Below, piece by piece: positions 1 to 8,544 of a DNA stretch of 64,000 bases. The notes beneath the pieces were generated by a model. The model was not told the origin of the DNA and ran no database searches. It saw only the letters and a program-made list of their open reading frames with translations. The position numbers were made by a program, and so were the translations under genes. Source of the DNA: an uncultured Eubacteriales bacterium (lineage in GTDB: Bacteria; Bacillota; Clostridia; Christensenellales; Borkfalkiaceae); NCBI GenBank assembly GCA_900540805.1, contig UQHL01000015.1, positions 1-64,000 of the forward strand, read 5' to 3'. How positions within the stretch are numbered: position 1 is the first letter of the stretch; each line of letters opens with the position of its first letter.

Positions 1-116
1 ATAAGCTGGCGATAGACGAGCTGGAAGCTTTCGATTACGAAGCTTATAAAAAGAACGGATTTAAGGTAAAGCATCTCGGGGACTACGAGCTCACTTTGGA
101 GACAAAGCCCGAATAA
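1..116 (+). CDS. C-terminal end of an unidentified protein (partial)
   Basis: An open frame enters from the left edge (first whole codon at base 3) and stops at TAA 114-116. The visible 37 residues are hydrophilic and mixed, ending in LGDYELTLETKPE. No family could be assigned from so short a tail. There is no terminator directly behind it; the nearest hairpin is at about 328. That this is a real gene end is likely but unproven. Confidence 0.45.
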   Translation, partial: KLAIDELEAFDYEAYKKNGFKVKHLGDYELTLETKPE

Positions 117-327
117 CGGCTAAGGCGTACGTATATTTCGTAAAGCCGAAATTTATTCGAGCAAAGTCAAAGCTTTCCGAGGCCATATACTCGTTCGATA
201 AAATTGAATGTCGGAAAACGGACAAGAAAGTAATTTTTTATTGATATTAAAAACGGCGGAACATTGCCGAAAGCCTTACGGCAAAAGGGATAGAGGATTT
301 TTAATTTTAGCTCGGTTCCTTTTGGAT

Positions 328-382
328 GCACAAAAAAAGCGGATTATCGAATAGAAACTCGGTAATCTGCTTTTTTTTGTGC
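328..382. terminator. Hairpin terminator, bidirectional
   Basis: A long inverted repeat pairs AGCGGATTA-CGA (338-350) with TCG-TAATCTGCT (359-371). It is flanked by an A run on the left and a run of eight T on the right, extended by GCAC/GTGC outer arms. Because A and T tracts frame both sides, it could stop transcription in either direction. Confidence 0.75.
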
Positions 383-660
383 CTGTTTTTACATGGAAAA
401 CGTATATGACTTTTGACTTAATCGATAATAGGTCGCTAATTGGCGGGGGTGATGAAAGTCGTTGTAAAATCAGGAAAAATAAAGGCCGCAACCGAGAATG
501 TACGGTAGCGAAGGTATGACGGAGATAATATGGAGTGACGTCATCATCGTCCATAAGGGGGAATTTATAAGGAACATTTTTTATTATTAATTTCCAAATA
601 AATAATTTTTGTGAAAAATAAGAAAAAGGTGGATTATTCGGCAAATTTTCTGTTTGACTA

Positions 661-689
661 TTGACGCTTCAAAGGGTAGATGTTAAAAT
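661..689 (+). promoter_or_regulatory. Promoter of the AraC-type regulator
   Basis: TTGACG (661-666), a 17-base spacer, then TAAAAT (684-689). Transcription would start near 696, about 115 bases before the regulator's ATG. Confidence 0.6.
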
Positions 690-811
690 ATATTCATATA
701 GACGAGGAACTCTTTGGCGTTGTCTATTCAGAACAGACAAAGTATATTTACGGCAAAAGGTTGTAATATACTTAAAAATACAGCTACGGTACAAGGTGGA
801 AAAGGGAAATT

Positions 812-1681
812 ATGAATATATCCATAGAATCTTTATCTGAAGAAAAATGTACGTTAGATATTGTAAAGGTAGGCTCTGAACATTGTTCCCCGAAAAAAGG
901 GGTGGTCGATAGGGTAAGGCCGAATTATTCTCTTCATTTTGTTCTTTTCGGTAAAGGAACGTTGATCGCAGATGATAAAACATATACCGTAAACAGAGGA
1001 GAGGCTTTTCTGCTGTATGAGGGAGAACATTACAATTATTATCCCGACCCCAGAGATCCCTGGTCGTATATGTGGGTAGAGGTTAAGGGAAAAAATCTCG
1101 ATAAAATATTTTCTTTTTGCGGATTCAGAAAAGACAACTGCTGTATGTATCTTAACGAGTTTGACGGCTACGTGTCTTTGATGCAGGAGCTGCTCGCCGC
1201 ATTCGACGCGAGCGAAACGCAAAAATTGAAAGGCGCCGCTTATTTTTTACTGTTGCTCAGCCGTTTTATCGAACGGGAAAACGAGAAGCAACACTTTTCG
1301 AAAGATATAAGAAAAAAACGGATGCTGAGGGATATTCTGATTTATATAAACAACAATTTCTATATGGATCTGTCGAATGAAACGCTTGCGCGAGAAAGCG
1401 GCATTTCGGTGCGTACGCTGACGTCACTCTTTATGGAGGTGTTGAACATGACTCCCGTACAGTATATCACTTCTTACCGCATTTCCATCGCGTGCGAGCG
1501 GTTTCAGACGACGGAGATGAACGTAGGAGAAGTATCGCGTTGGGCGGGGTACGAAGACGAAAAATATTTTTCGAGGATATTCAAAAAGGAGAAAGGGATG
1601 ACGCCGCAGGAGTATCGGAAAAATCAGCAGAAAGAAGATCCGTTTGGATGGCTGAAGGATAGAAACATCGATTTCAGATGA
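812..1681 (+). CDS. AraC-family transcriptional regulator
   Basis: 289 residues, the usual size for an AraC/XylS regulator with an effector domain. Residues about 20-110 form a cupin-like sugar-sensing domain (the GEAFLLYEGEHYNYYPD stretch is typical). Residues about 170-278 carry the two helix-turn-helix motifs, with GISVRTLTSLF in the first and AGYEDEKYFSRIFKKEKG, the classic AraC signature, in the second. The ATG is preceded by GGAAAAGGG. It stands 49 bases before a sugar ABC importer and glycosidase genes in the same direction, so it very probably activates that locus in response to an imported oligosaccharide. The effector cannot be read from the sequence. Confidence 0.9.
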   Translation: MNISIESLSEEKCTLDIVKVGSEHCSPKKGVVDRVRPNYSLHFVLFGKGTLIADDKTYTVNRGEAFLLYEGEHYNYYPDPRDPWSYMWVEVKGKNLDKIFSFCGFRKDNCCMYLNEFDGYVSLMQELLAAFDASETQKLKGAAYFLLLLSRFIERENEKQHFSKDIRKKRMLRDILIYINNNFYMDLSNETLARESGISVRTLTSLFMEVLNMTPVQYITSYRISIACERFQTTEMNVGEVSRWAGYEDEKYFSRIFKKEKGMTPQEYRKNQQKEDPFGWLKDRNIDFR

Positions 1682-1730
1682 AAAATAAAAGGTAAAATCC
1701 GAAACCTATAAGAAACATAAGGAGTAAATT

Positions 1731-3509
1731 ATGAGGAAATTAACAAAGGTATTGTCTGTAACAATGGGGATAGCCATGAGCGCGGTAATGGTCGGAACGG
1801 CGGCGGGTTGCGGCGGAGGCGGCGGTTCGGGCGAAATCAAGTTTTGGTATAGCGCCTCTATTTCCGATAATAAGATCATCAGAGAAATGGTGGACGCTTA
1901 CAACAAGGGGCAAGGCGTTGAGGACGGAGTGACGGTAAAACCCGATAACCGTCAGCAGATTGACAGATCGAGCCTATTCGTCGATGCCCCGAACGTTTTG
2001 ATGTTCAGCGATAAAGAATTTAAGGGCTATGCCGTAGAGGGATTATATCAGGATATGACCGATTACTATAACGAAATGCCCGGAAAGTATAAGGAAGAAG
2101 ATGTTCCGAAAACACTTACCGAACGTTTTCGTATCGATACCGCGAATAATGCCGACGGAAAACGCATGGCGGGTAAAGACGCGGCGATTCAGGGCGTCCC
2201 GTTCGGGAATACGCCCATGATCTATTATTATTCCAAACCGGCATTTGCTTCGCAAAAGATTAACATTATCTCCTGTGAGGAAGAAAAGCTTTCGCAGGAA
2301 TATCCGAAGGTTCGCCCGCATGGCTATGCCGAATATCTGGAGGCGCCTTATGAGGGCGCGGAGAAATCCGCGAATTTGGCAGGGGAAGAGGTTTATAAAG
2401 TATTCAATAACCGTATCCCTATGAACTGGGAGGAATTCCGTTATCTTTCCAAGTGTTTTACGGACGACTACAATCCCGGCTCCACGACGGAAACGGGAAG
2501 CGGAACGCACTGGTGGTTTTCCTACGGCTGGTCGGTCGGCGGCGATTGCGTCGGCTATAACGAGGCGGAGAAAAAATATGAATTTACTGTTGCGGACGCT
2601 TCAAAAAATTATCTCGTCGTTGCAGCGGAGGGCGTCACTGTAGGAGAAACGTCCTATGCGGCGGGCGAAATTGTACGCTACGCGGACAAATCGAGGATTA
2701 CGGATAAGTCGGGGTTATACGAAATTCCTTCTCAACGGGAAGCATTGGAGGAATTTGTACGGTTAACGACTCCGCCCGATGCGGATAAGGGCGAGGACGG
2801 CGGATATGGCGTGGGCGTCTATTCGGAGGAGAACCTCGCGGGCAGTCTTTCCAAAGGAAAAGTTGCGCTGCTTGCCAGCGACGGCTCGCAGGTTACCTCT
2901 CTCAACGTGGGGTATAAACAAAATTACGACTTTGCTCCGACTACGCAATATCGCGAATACGAGGACGGCAGCGTCTATTATAAGGGCGAGGAAACGTTTG
3001 CAAACGAACACTTAAAAGTAATCGGAAAAACTTACGACGGAAAAGAATATACGGGCGAATTGAAAAAATCGACGGACGGCGTTGCAATCGTCGGACGGCA
3101 GGCGGCGTTTTCGAGCGCAAACGCGCTGGTCATTTCCAAGCGTTCCGATTCCGCAAAATACGAAGCCGCATGGAAATTTATACGCTGGGCGGCGGGGCCC
3201 GAAGGACAGGCGATCTATGCAAAGACGGGGCAGGTTCCAAATCAGACTTCGATTGCAACGAGCGATACGTACCTTTCCGCGGTGGACGCAACCAAGAACT
3301 ACTGGGCGTTTGCAGATGGTTCGTCGCACGGTGAAATCGGCGACTGGGCGTATTTCGTCAACGGCGATTGGGTGGAGGATTGGTCGGGGCTCTTTAACAA
3401 TCAGCTCAGGGCAGGTTATACGACGATAGAAGGTTTTTTAGCCGCCAAACAATCCGCCGCAAACGAGGCGATCGGAAACGTAGATATTTATTTGAACGGG
3501 AGAGGCTGA
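1731..3509 (+). CDS. Carbohydrate ABC transporter substrate-binding lipoprotein
   Basis: 592 residues, larger than the common 420-450 for sugar-binding lipoproteins of this class. A signal peptide ends in the lipobox AAGC with Cys27, followed by a glycine-rich linker. The mature start (EIKFWYSASISDNKIIREMV) is the typical first strand and helix of the extracellular solute-binding family 1. The conserved end region (KYEAAWKFIRWAAGPEGQAIYAK) matches the usual C-terminal helix. The start has AAGGAG nine bases upstream. It is directly followed by two permease genes and probably captures an oligosaccharide at the cell surface. No ATPase gene lies nearby, so a shared MsmX-type ATPase elsewhere is inferred. 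Confidence 0.93.
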   Translation: MRKLTKVLSVTMGIAMSAVMVGTAAGCGGGGGSGEIKFWYSASISDNKIIREMVDAYNKGQGVEDGVTVKPDNRQQIDRSSLFVDAPNVLMFSDKEFKGYAVEGLYQDMTDYYNEMPGKYKEEDVPKTLTERFRIDTANNADGKRMAGKDAAIQGVPFGNTPMIYYYSKPAFASQKINIISCEEEKLSQEYPKVRPHGYAEYLEAPYEGAEKSANLAGEEVYKVFNNRIPMNWEEFRYLSKCFTDDYNPGSTTETGSGTHWWFSYGWSVGGDCVGYNEAEKKYEFTVADASKNYLVVAAEGVTVGETSYAAGEIVRYADKSRITDKSGLYEIPSQREALEEFVRLTTPPDADKGEDGGYGVGVYSEENLAGSLSKGKVALLASDGSQVTSLNVGYKQNYDFAPTTQYREYEDGSVYYKGEETFANEHLKVIGKTYDGKEYTGELKKSTDGVAIVGRQAAFSSANALVISKRSDSAKYEAAWKFIRWAAGPEGQAIYAKTGQVPNQTSIATSDTYLSAVDATKNYWAFADGSSHGEIGDWAYFVNGDWVEDWSGLFNNQLRAGYTTIEGFLAAKQSAANEAIGNVDIYLNGRG

Positions 3510-3510
3510 T

Positions 3511-4464
3511 ATGGAAGAGTTGATCTCTTACGCCCAAAGCGGTACGGAAAACGGAACGGGTAGCAAAAGGCCGAAAAAAAAGTTTAACCGCACCTATCTC
3601 TTTTGTTGGATCGGCGTGGGGATTCCTTTGCTGGGATTTTTGATATTCAGCGGTTTTCCGATTATCGTTTCAATCATGGCAATGTTTTCCGAAATGGAGT
3701 ACAACCAGCTCGATACGATGAAGTGGAATAATTTTGCGAACTTTGCGAAAATGTTTTCCGACGCGAAATTGCTGCAAGCGTTAAAGGTAACCATAATTCT
3801 TACGTGCGCGCAGTTCGTTTCCCTGGCAATCGCGCTTTTAATGGCGGCCTTTCTAAGTCAGAACGTGAAGGGAACGCGTCTCTTCCAGACGCTGTATTTT
3901 GTTCCTTATATCTGTTCAACTGTCGCCGTTTCTATTATGTGGAACAATATTTTCGGGATGGAAGGCGTTATCAATGCGATATTGGGTACGGATATCAATT
4001 GGCTTATCAATCTCGAAAATCCTTCGACTTTGACGGCTGCTATTTTTATTTCGATTGTATGGCAGGCGCCCGGGTACGGCATCGTGATGTACTGTTCGTC
4101 GTTTAAGGCAATCAGCCCTTCGCTGTACGAAGCGGCGGAACTGGACGGCGCGAATGCGATTCAAAAATTTCGTTATATTACTTTGCCGGGAATTTCCTCG
4201 ATTACGTTTTTCCTGTTGCTGGCGGGAATTCTGGCGGGACTTACAACCTTTGACGCGGCAAAAATCATGGCGCCGCCCGACTGGGACGGAAATGCGGGAT
4301 TAAACAACGCCGGCTTGACGGTTATGTATTATATCTATATCGAAGGGGTGCAATTCTCCAATATGGGGTATGCTTCGGTTATGAGCTGGCTGCTGTTTAT
4401 TATCATGATGGTGCCTTCCGTATTCCTTATCAAAAAAAGAATCCTGGAGGCGGAGGATAAATAA
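3511..4464 (+). CDS. Sugar ABC transporter permease (MalF/UgpA type)
   Basis: 317 residues with six predicted membrane segments. The EAA loop, which contacts the ATPase, is visible around SPSLYEAAELDGANAIQKF. The N-terminal cytoplasmic tail is lysine-rich. The gene starts one base after the stop of the binding protein and is separated by one base from the second permease, so the three are one translation-coupled unit. It forms half of the membrane channel of the importer. Confidence 0.93.
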   Translation: MEELISYAQSGTENGTGSKRPKKKFNRTYLFCWIGVGIPLLGFLIFSGFPIIVSIMAMFSEMEYNQLDTMKWNNFANFAKMFSDAKLLQALKVTIILTCAQFVSLAIALLMAAFLSQNVKGTRLFQTLYFVPYICSTVAVSIMWNNIFGMEGVINAILGTDINWLINLENPSTLTAAIFISIVWQAPGYGIVMYCSSFKAISPSLYEAAELDGANAIQKFRYITLPGISSITFFLLLAGILAGLTTFDAAKIMAPPDWDGNAGLNNAGLTVMYYIYIEGVQFSNMGYASVMSWLLFIIMMVPSVFLIKKRILEAEDK

Positions 4465-4465
4465 A

Positions 4466-5404
4466 ATGATTGAAAACGTCGAAAGCGTTATCGAAAACGC
4501 GGCTCCTTCGCGGCAAAAGCATAAACCTAAGCTTCGCGCCGCAACGGGCGCAGCCTACGTGATGTTGGCGTTGTATCTGATACTTATCTTCGCGCCCTTC
4601 GTCATTATCGTGTTTACCTCGTTCACTTCCGATTACGAGCTTACAAACAGAGGCGGCTTTGCGCTTTTCCCTAAGGAATGGTCGGTGGAAGGGTACGAGC
4701 TGGTGTTCAAGTTCGATCCTAACATTATAAACGGCATACCCTCGCTGCTCGTCGGCTTCTTTAACACGATGTGGCAGATGCTGATCCCCACGCTTGGCGG
4801 ACTTTTCACTTCGGCGTTGGCTGCGTTTATCTATTCAAAGTTTCGTTTTCCCGGAAGAAAGCTGCTGTTTCTCATAACAGTGCTTACGATGATGCTTCCC
4901 ATGGGCGCATTTGGATTTGTGAGTTATCTGTTCTACATGAAGATAGGCTGGGTCGGCGGTGCGAGAGGAATTTTACCGTTAATTATTCCGGGATTGTTCG
5001 GCAGCGCAAGCATGGTGTTTTTCTTAAGAGCGTATTTCGACAGCGCGCTTGCAAACGAGGTTCTCGAGGCTGCCAGGATGGACGGCGCAGGAAATTTTAG
5101 AAGCTTCTTTTATATCGTAATTCCGCTTGCCAAACCTGCACTTATCGCGCAGTTCCTTTTCGGCTTTGTCGGCGGCTATAACAGTTACGGCGGAGCGTTG
5201 ATGTACTTATATAACACCAAGGAATTATGGAATTTACAGCTTGCGCTTTCCGAACTCGTCCTTACTCTTTCACGGGAAGGCGGCGGATACGGAAACGCAC
5301 AGTGCGCTTCGGCGCTCGTTGCCATCATACCCTTGCTGCTTCTTTACGTATGCGTGCAGAAATACTTTATCGAGGGGATTAACATCGGCGGAGGAAAGGA
5401 ATAA
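4466..5404 (+). CDS. Sugar ABC transporter permease (MalG/UgpE type)
   Basis: 312 residues with six membrane segments. The EAA-like loop is NEVLEAARMDGAGNFRSF. It is the second subunit of the importer channel. A good ribosome site (GGAGG) lies inside the end of the previous gene. Its stop codon overlaps the ATG of a 21-codon ORF (TAATG at 5402-5406), and the next long gene starts 75 bases later. Confidence 0.93.
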   Translation: MIENVESVIENAAPSRQKHKPKLRAATGAAYVMLALYLILIFAPFVIIVFTSFTSDYELTNRGGFALFPKEWSVEGYELVFKFDPNIINGIPSLLVGFFNTMWQMLIPTLGGLFTSALAAFIYSKFRFPGRKLLFLITVLTMMLPMGAFGFVSYLFYMKIGWVGGARGILPLIIPGLFGSASMVFFLRAYFDSALANEVLEAARMDGAGNFRSFFYIVIPLAKPALIAQFLFGFVGGYNSYGGALMYLYNTKELWNLQLALSELVLTLSREGGGYGNAQCASALVAIIPLLLLYVCVQKYFIEGINIGGGKE

Positions 5405-5469
5405 TGAATAATCAAGCGACAAGCTCTTGCGTGGTAATGTATTGCGGATATACCGCAGTGAAAGATTGA
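5404..5469 (+). CDS. Possible 21-residue leader or coupled peptide
   Basis: A short frame beginning at ATG 5404 overlaps the permease stop by one base (TAATG) and has a strong ribosome site (GGAGGAAAGG) just upstream. It reads MNNQATSSCVVMYCGYTAVKD. It spans a 7-bp hairpin (5441-5459) and ends 10 bases before the GH43 start. Its ribosome site is as good as those of the long genes, so it is probably translated. Function is unknown; it may couple or tune expression of the next gene. Confidence 0.4.
   Translation: MNNQATSSCVVMYCGYTAVKD
5441..5459 (+). promoter_or_regulatory. Intercistronic hairpin
   Basis: ATTGCGG pairs with CCGCAGT around a five-base loop (one G-U pair). It sits between the permease and GH43 genes with no T run, so it looks like a mRNA processing or stability element rather than a terminator. 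A matching arrangement is found near 8448-8488. Confidence 0.45.
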
Positions 5470-5479
5470 GGAGGAAACT

Positions 5480-7345
5480 ATGAAAAAACTGCAAGCGGTT
5501 ACATTGCTGCTGACGGCATGTCTTGCGTGCACACCTCTGGCGGCGTGCGGAGATAGCGCGGAAACCGTAAACAAAATCGCCTACGAATTGCCCTATTACG
5601 ACGGCACTTACAGACAGGAGCTGGACGATATGGATAAACCGCAGTATAATAAAGAGCTTTGGCGCAGGGGAGAGCTTTCTATCGACGGCGCCGATCCGCT
5701 CGTTTTGGACGATACGGCGAATACGGGTTATTATTACGCCTACGTTACAGGTTTTTCCTATTACTATTCGGAAAATCTTGAAGACTGGATTCCCGGCGGC
5801 GGGTTTATGTCGCTGCCCGCTGATTTGAACGGTTCTTCCGCGCATTGGGCGCCGGAAGTTATCTACGACGAGGCGGAGGAAAAATATTACGCTTTCTTTA
5901 CGATTACACCGCCCGCGGACAAAAATATGGAAGGCGGGCCGGGGCCTGTTTATCTGTCGATGGTGGCGACGAGCGATAGCCCGGGCGGTCCGTTTGTCCC
6001 TATGGATTTAAGCGCAAAACGCACGATCGACACGGCAAAATATCCGCAGTTTTACGCAAAATACGCGCTTTTGGACAGCGCGGAGTATCAGAAGGCATTT
6101 GCTGCGGAAGGACTTCCCTATGCGGGGAATTATACGATTTTTACAATCGACGGAAAAGCAATTGACAACGGCTGGGTGCGTGCGATCGACTTCCATCCTT
6201 ATATAGACCCGGATACTCGCGAAAAGTATCTGTATTGGAGCCAGACGCCCGGTTCTATCGCGGGGGTAAAGATGACGAACTGGTACACGCCCGACTGGTC
6301 CACTTTCAAAACGCTTACCGCCTGCCGTTATTATACGGTTGCCGACTACGTAAAGGCGCAAAACGGCGAATCGGTTGAAACGGTGCCTTATGAGGAGGCG
6401 GCGGCATATTGTAACGAAGGACCGTTCCTGTATAAGCATAACGGAAAATATTATCTCACCTTTTCGATCGGCGCTTACGATGAATCGTCTTACGGCGTGA
6501 TGCAGGCGGTTGCCGACAGCCCCTTGGGCGATTTCAGAAAACTGACCGACAGCGAAAACGGCATGCTCTTAAATAACGATATCGGAGATAACCGTGCGAT
6601 TGCGGGGCCGGGGCACCATTCTTTTATCACGATAAACAAGGACGGCGTAAACAAGCTGATCATTGCCTATCACGCGCACAACAACCCTTTGGTTTATACC
6701 GGGCGGCACGTGCGGTTTGACGAAGTAAAATGGGTTACGGTAAAAGATATCCACGGGAATGATCTGGACGTCATGCACGTAAACGGACCTACTTACGCCG
6801 TAAATCCCACATTCGGAATCGGCAAGGAATACGGAGACATCACTTCTTCGGTGCAAAGGGCCGAGCTTCAACGCGGTTCGCTCGAAAAAGGGAACGCGGC
6901 GGAGTATCTCACGGACGGTTTGATTTCCTATTATAACCGAGTGGGCCGGGCGTTTAACGATACGTACGTAAAGGAAACGACGGCGACGGTTACTTCCACG
7001 TTCGAACTTACGCTCGACAAAGCCCGCGATATCCGCGGAATCATGTTCTACAATTCCAAGGTAATGGAAAAGATGTTCCAAAAAATCACGAACATCGCGC
7101 TGATCGGAGAGGAAAACGGGCAGGAGAAAATCTATCTTATCAAAGAGCTTTCGATCGATAAAAATACCGCTTATATCTACAGCAAGGCAAACGACGAGTA
7201 TTATGCGCTTTACGGCGGAAACGTATATGCGGAATTCAATGCGATTTCTGTCAATAAGATTCGTTTTACGGTGGAGCTTCCCGAAGGGCAGAAGAGCGTT
7301 GCGCTTTCCGAAGTGGCTATCGTCGGAAGGATAAAGGAGGATTGA
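5480..7345 (+). CDS. GH43-type glycoside hydrolase lipoprotein
   Basis: 621 residues. The signal peptide ends with a lipobox (LAAC, Cys23), so the enzyme should be anchored outside the membrane. The five-bladed beta-propeller of GH43 is indicated by GADPLVLDD near residue 70 (catalytic base Asp), HWAPEVIYD near 122, a second Asp in AIDFHPYID near 237, and NEGPFLYKHNGKYYLTFS with the general acid Glu near 312. Residues about 460-621 form a beta-rich C-terminal domain resembling a discoidin/F5-F8 carbohydrate-binding module. GH43 enzymes remove arabinose or xylose from plant glycans, so an arabino- or xylo-configured substrate is likely. It shares the operon with the importer and GH42. Confidence 0.88.
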   Translation: MKKLQAVTLLLTACLACTPLAACGDSAETVNKIAYELPYYDGTYRQELDDMDKPQYNKELWRRGELSIDGADPLVLDDTANTGYYYAYVTGFSYYYSENLEDWIPGGGFMSLPADLNGSSAHWAPEVIYDEAEEKYYAFFTITPPADKNMEGGPGPVYLSMVATSDSPGGPFVPMDLSAKRTIDTAKYPQFYAKYALLDSAEYQKAFAAEGLPYAGNYTIFTIDGKAIDNGWVRAIDFHPYIDPDTREKYLYWSQTPGSIAGVKMTNWYTPDWSTFKTLTACRYYTVADYVKAQNGESVETVPYEEAAAYCNEGPFLYKHNGKYYLTFSIGAYDESSYGVMQAVADSPLGDFRKLTDSENGMLLNNDIGDNRAIAGPGHHSFITINKDGVNKLIIAYHAHNNPLVYTGRHVRFDEVKWVTVKDIHGNDLDVMHVNGPTYAVNPTFGIGKEYGDITSSVQRAELQRGSLEKGNAAEYLTDGLISYYNRVGRAFNDTYVKETTATVTSTFELTLDKARDIRGIMFYNSKVMEKMFQKITNIALIGEENGQEKIYLIKELSIDKNTAYIYSKANDEYYALYGGNVYAEFNAISVNKIRFTVELPEGQKSVALSEVAIVGRIKED

Positions 7346-7346
7346 T

Positions 7347-8378
7347 ATGAAGGGGAAAAAGCTTCTTGCTCTGACCATTTCCGCCGTTGCGGCCGTCGCA
7401 ATGTGCGGCGCTCTTTCGGGGTGCGATAGCCTGCAGGCAAACGGACCTATATACAATTACAAAACGGCGCCGACCGCCCGGCCGCCCTACGAGTTTACGG
7501 GCAACGTAACTTCTACCGTCGTGCCCGACGCGGAAATCAGGCTTGACGGAAAGTTCGACGAGGAATTTTATAAGGAACGAAAATGGTTTGAAGGCAATAA
7601 AATTCAGGGCTCGGAAACGGGTAAGCTGAAAATGACGACGTATTTTGCCGAAACGGGAATCGTTATTGCGGCGCGGATCGAGGACAGTCGCGCAGCATGC
7701 CACAGCAATTCGCTGGCAACGGGAAACATCACTTGCTTTAACGGTTATTTCGCGTTCGGCGACGCAACGGTGCAGGCGGACGGCGTATATGAAATAGAAT
7801 GTACGGCGGGTAACAGATTTAAGATTTCGCAATTTACGCCCACGGGCTTAAAAGTGATGAAAACCGACCTGGATAAAACGCCCGTTTCGGCGGTATTCCG
7901 CGAGGGGGACATTCTCAAGGGGGAGTGTTATAATTATCAGCTCGAATACTTTATGCCCTATTCGCTGTTCGGGCGCGTTTCTCGGCCGCGGTCGGTGTTT
8001 TTCAATCCCACGATGATTTCGTGTACGATTGACGAGTACGGCGCGGTGGACGACCGAAATTGGTATAATTTCGGCTATCAGCAATCGCCGCAGATTTCGG
8101 GGTGGGGAAATCCCGACCAGGGTTACGTATTCAATAGCGACGGTTTCGTAAGCAATAAGATTACGATTGCGTCGTCGGGCGGCGGAAAAGTGACCGAGGA
8201 ATGGGGATATGATTGGTGCTTGACGGGCGATCAGGTGAATTTCAACGTAACGCCCGACAGCGGCAAACGGCTTGTAAGTATTACCGTAAACGGAGCCGAC
8301 AAAACGGTTTCGGTAAAAAACGGAAAACTTTCCGTCAGCTGCAACGGCGACATTAATATCGTTGCGACGTTTGGTTGA
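7347..8378 (+). CDS. Lipoprotein with CBM9/DOMON-like carbohydrate-binding domain
   Basis: 343 residues, with a lipobox LSGC at Cys26. Residues about 58-235 (IRLDGKFDEEFYKERKWFEG onward, with LEYFMPYSLFG) resemble the CBM9/DOMON beta-sandwich found in surface glycan-binding proteins. Residues about 258-343 look like a small beta-repeat (GGGKVTEEWGYDWCLTGDQV, VNGADKTVSV) similar to bacterial surface repeats. No catalytic residues are seen. The gene begins one base after the GH43 stop. It probably tethers the polysaccharide at the cell surface to help GH43 and the importer. The domain call rests on pattern recognition only. Confidence 0.7.
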   Translation: MKGKKLLALTISAVAAVAMCGALSGCDSLQANGPIYNYKTAPTARPPYEFTGNVTSTVVPDAEIRLDGKFDEEFYKERKWFEGNKIQGSETGKLKMTTYFAETGIVIAARIEDSRAACHSNSLATGNITCFNGYFAFGDATVQADGVYEIECTAGNRFKISQFTPTGLKVMKTDLDKTPVSAVFREGDILKGECYNYQLEYFMPYSLFGRVSRPRSVFFNPTMISCTIDEYGAVDDRNWYNFGYQQSPQISGWGNPDQGYVFNSDGFVSNKITIASSGGGKVTEEWGYDWCLTGDQVNFNVTPDSGKRLVSITVNGADKTVSVKNGKLSVSCNGDINIVATFG

Positions 8379-8403
8379 CGGGGCAAAATTAAGGGAGGAA
8401 AGC

Positions 8404-8526
8404 ATGCTTTATCTGAACTATGCGCCCGTTACGCCGAGCATGGCCACTGCGGAAAATAAGCTCCGCAATCTATCTGTATTGCGGTTATGTCGGCAAAAAA
8501 TAAGCAATAAACCGATGAACGATTGA
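8404..8526 (+). CDS. Possible 40-residue peptide before the giant lipoprotein
   Basis: ATG 8404 follows a strong ribosome site (GGGAGGAAAGC). The frame gives 40 residues starting MLYLNYAPVTPSMATAENKL and stops 18 bases before the ATG of the next gene. The spacer contains a 6-bp hairpin (8448-8467) and the 14-mer TGTATTGCGG(T)TAT, which also occurs before the GH43 gene. The arrangement parallels the 21-codon ORF at 5404. Function unknown; translation is plausible. Confidence 0.4.
   Translation: MLYLNYAPVTPSMATAENKLRNLSVLRLCRQKISNKPMND
8448..8467 (+). promoter_or_regulatory. Intercistronic hairpin
   Basis: TGCGGA pairs perfectly with TCCGCA around an eight-base loop. There is no T run. It lies inside the short ORF at 8404 and echoes the hairpin at 5441-5459, suggesting a shared post-transcriptional element in this operon. 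Confidence 0.4.
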
Positions 8527-8544
8527 AAATTTAAGGAGGAAACC

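Larger units (their letters stand above)
117..811. other. Long intergenic region
   Basis: This stretch lies between the partial gene and the AraC gene. It holds one strong hairpin terminator (328-382) and a promoter for the AraC gene (661-689). I found no convincing coding frame in it. Short frames with stops, AT-rich runs and no ribosome sites suggest decayed sequence. The transcript from 661-689 would have a leader of about 110 bases before the AraC start. Confidence 0.5.
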
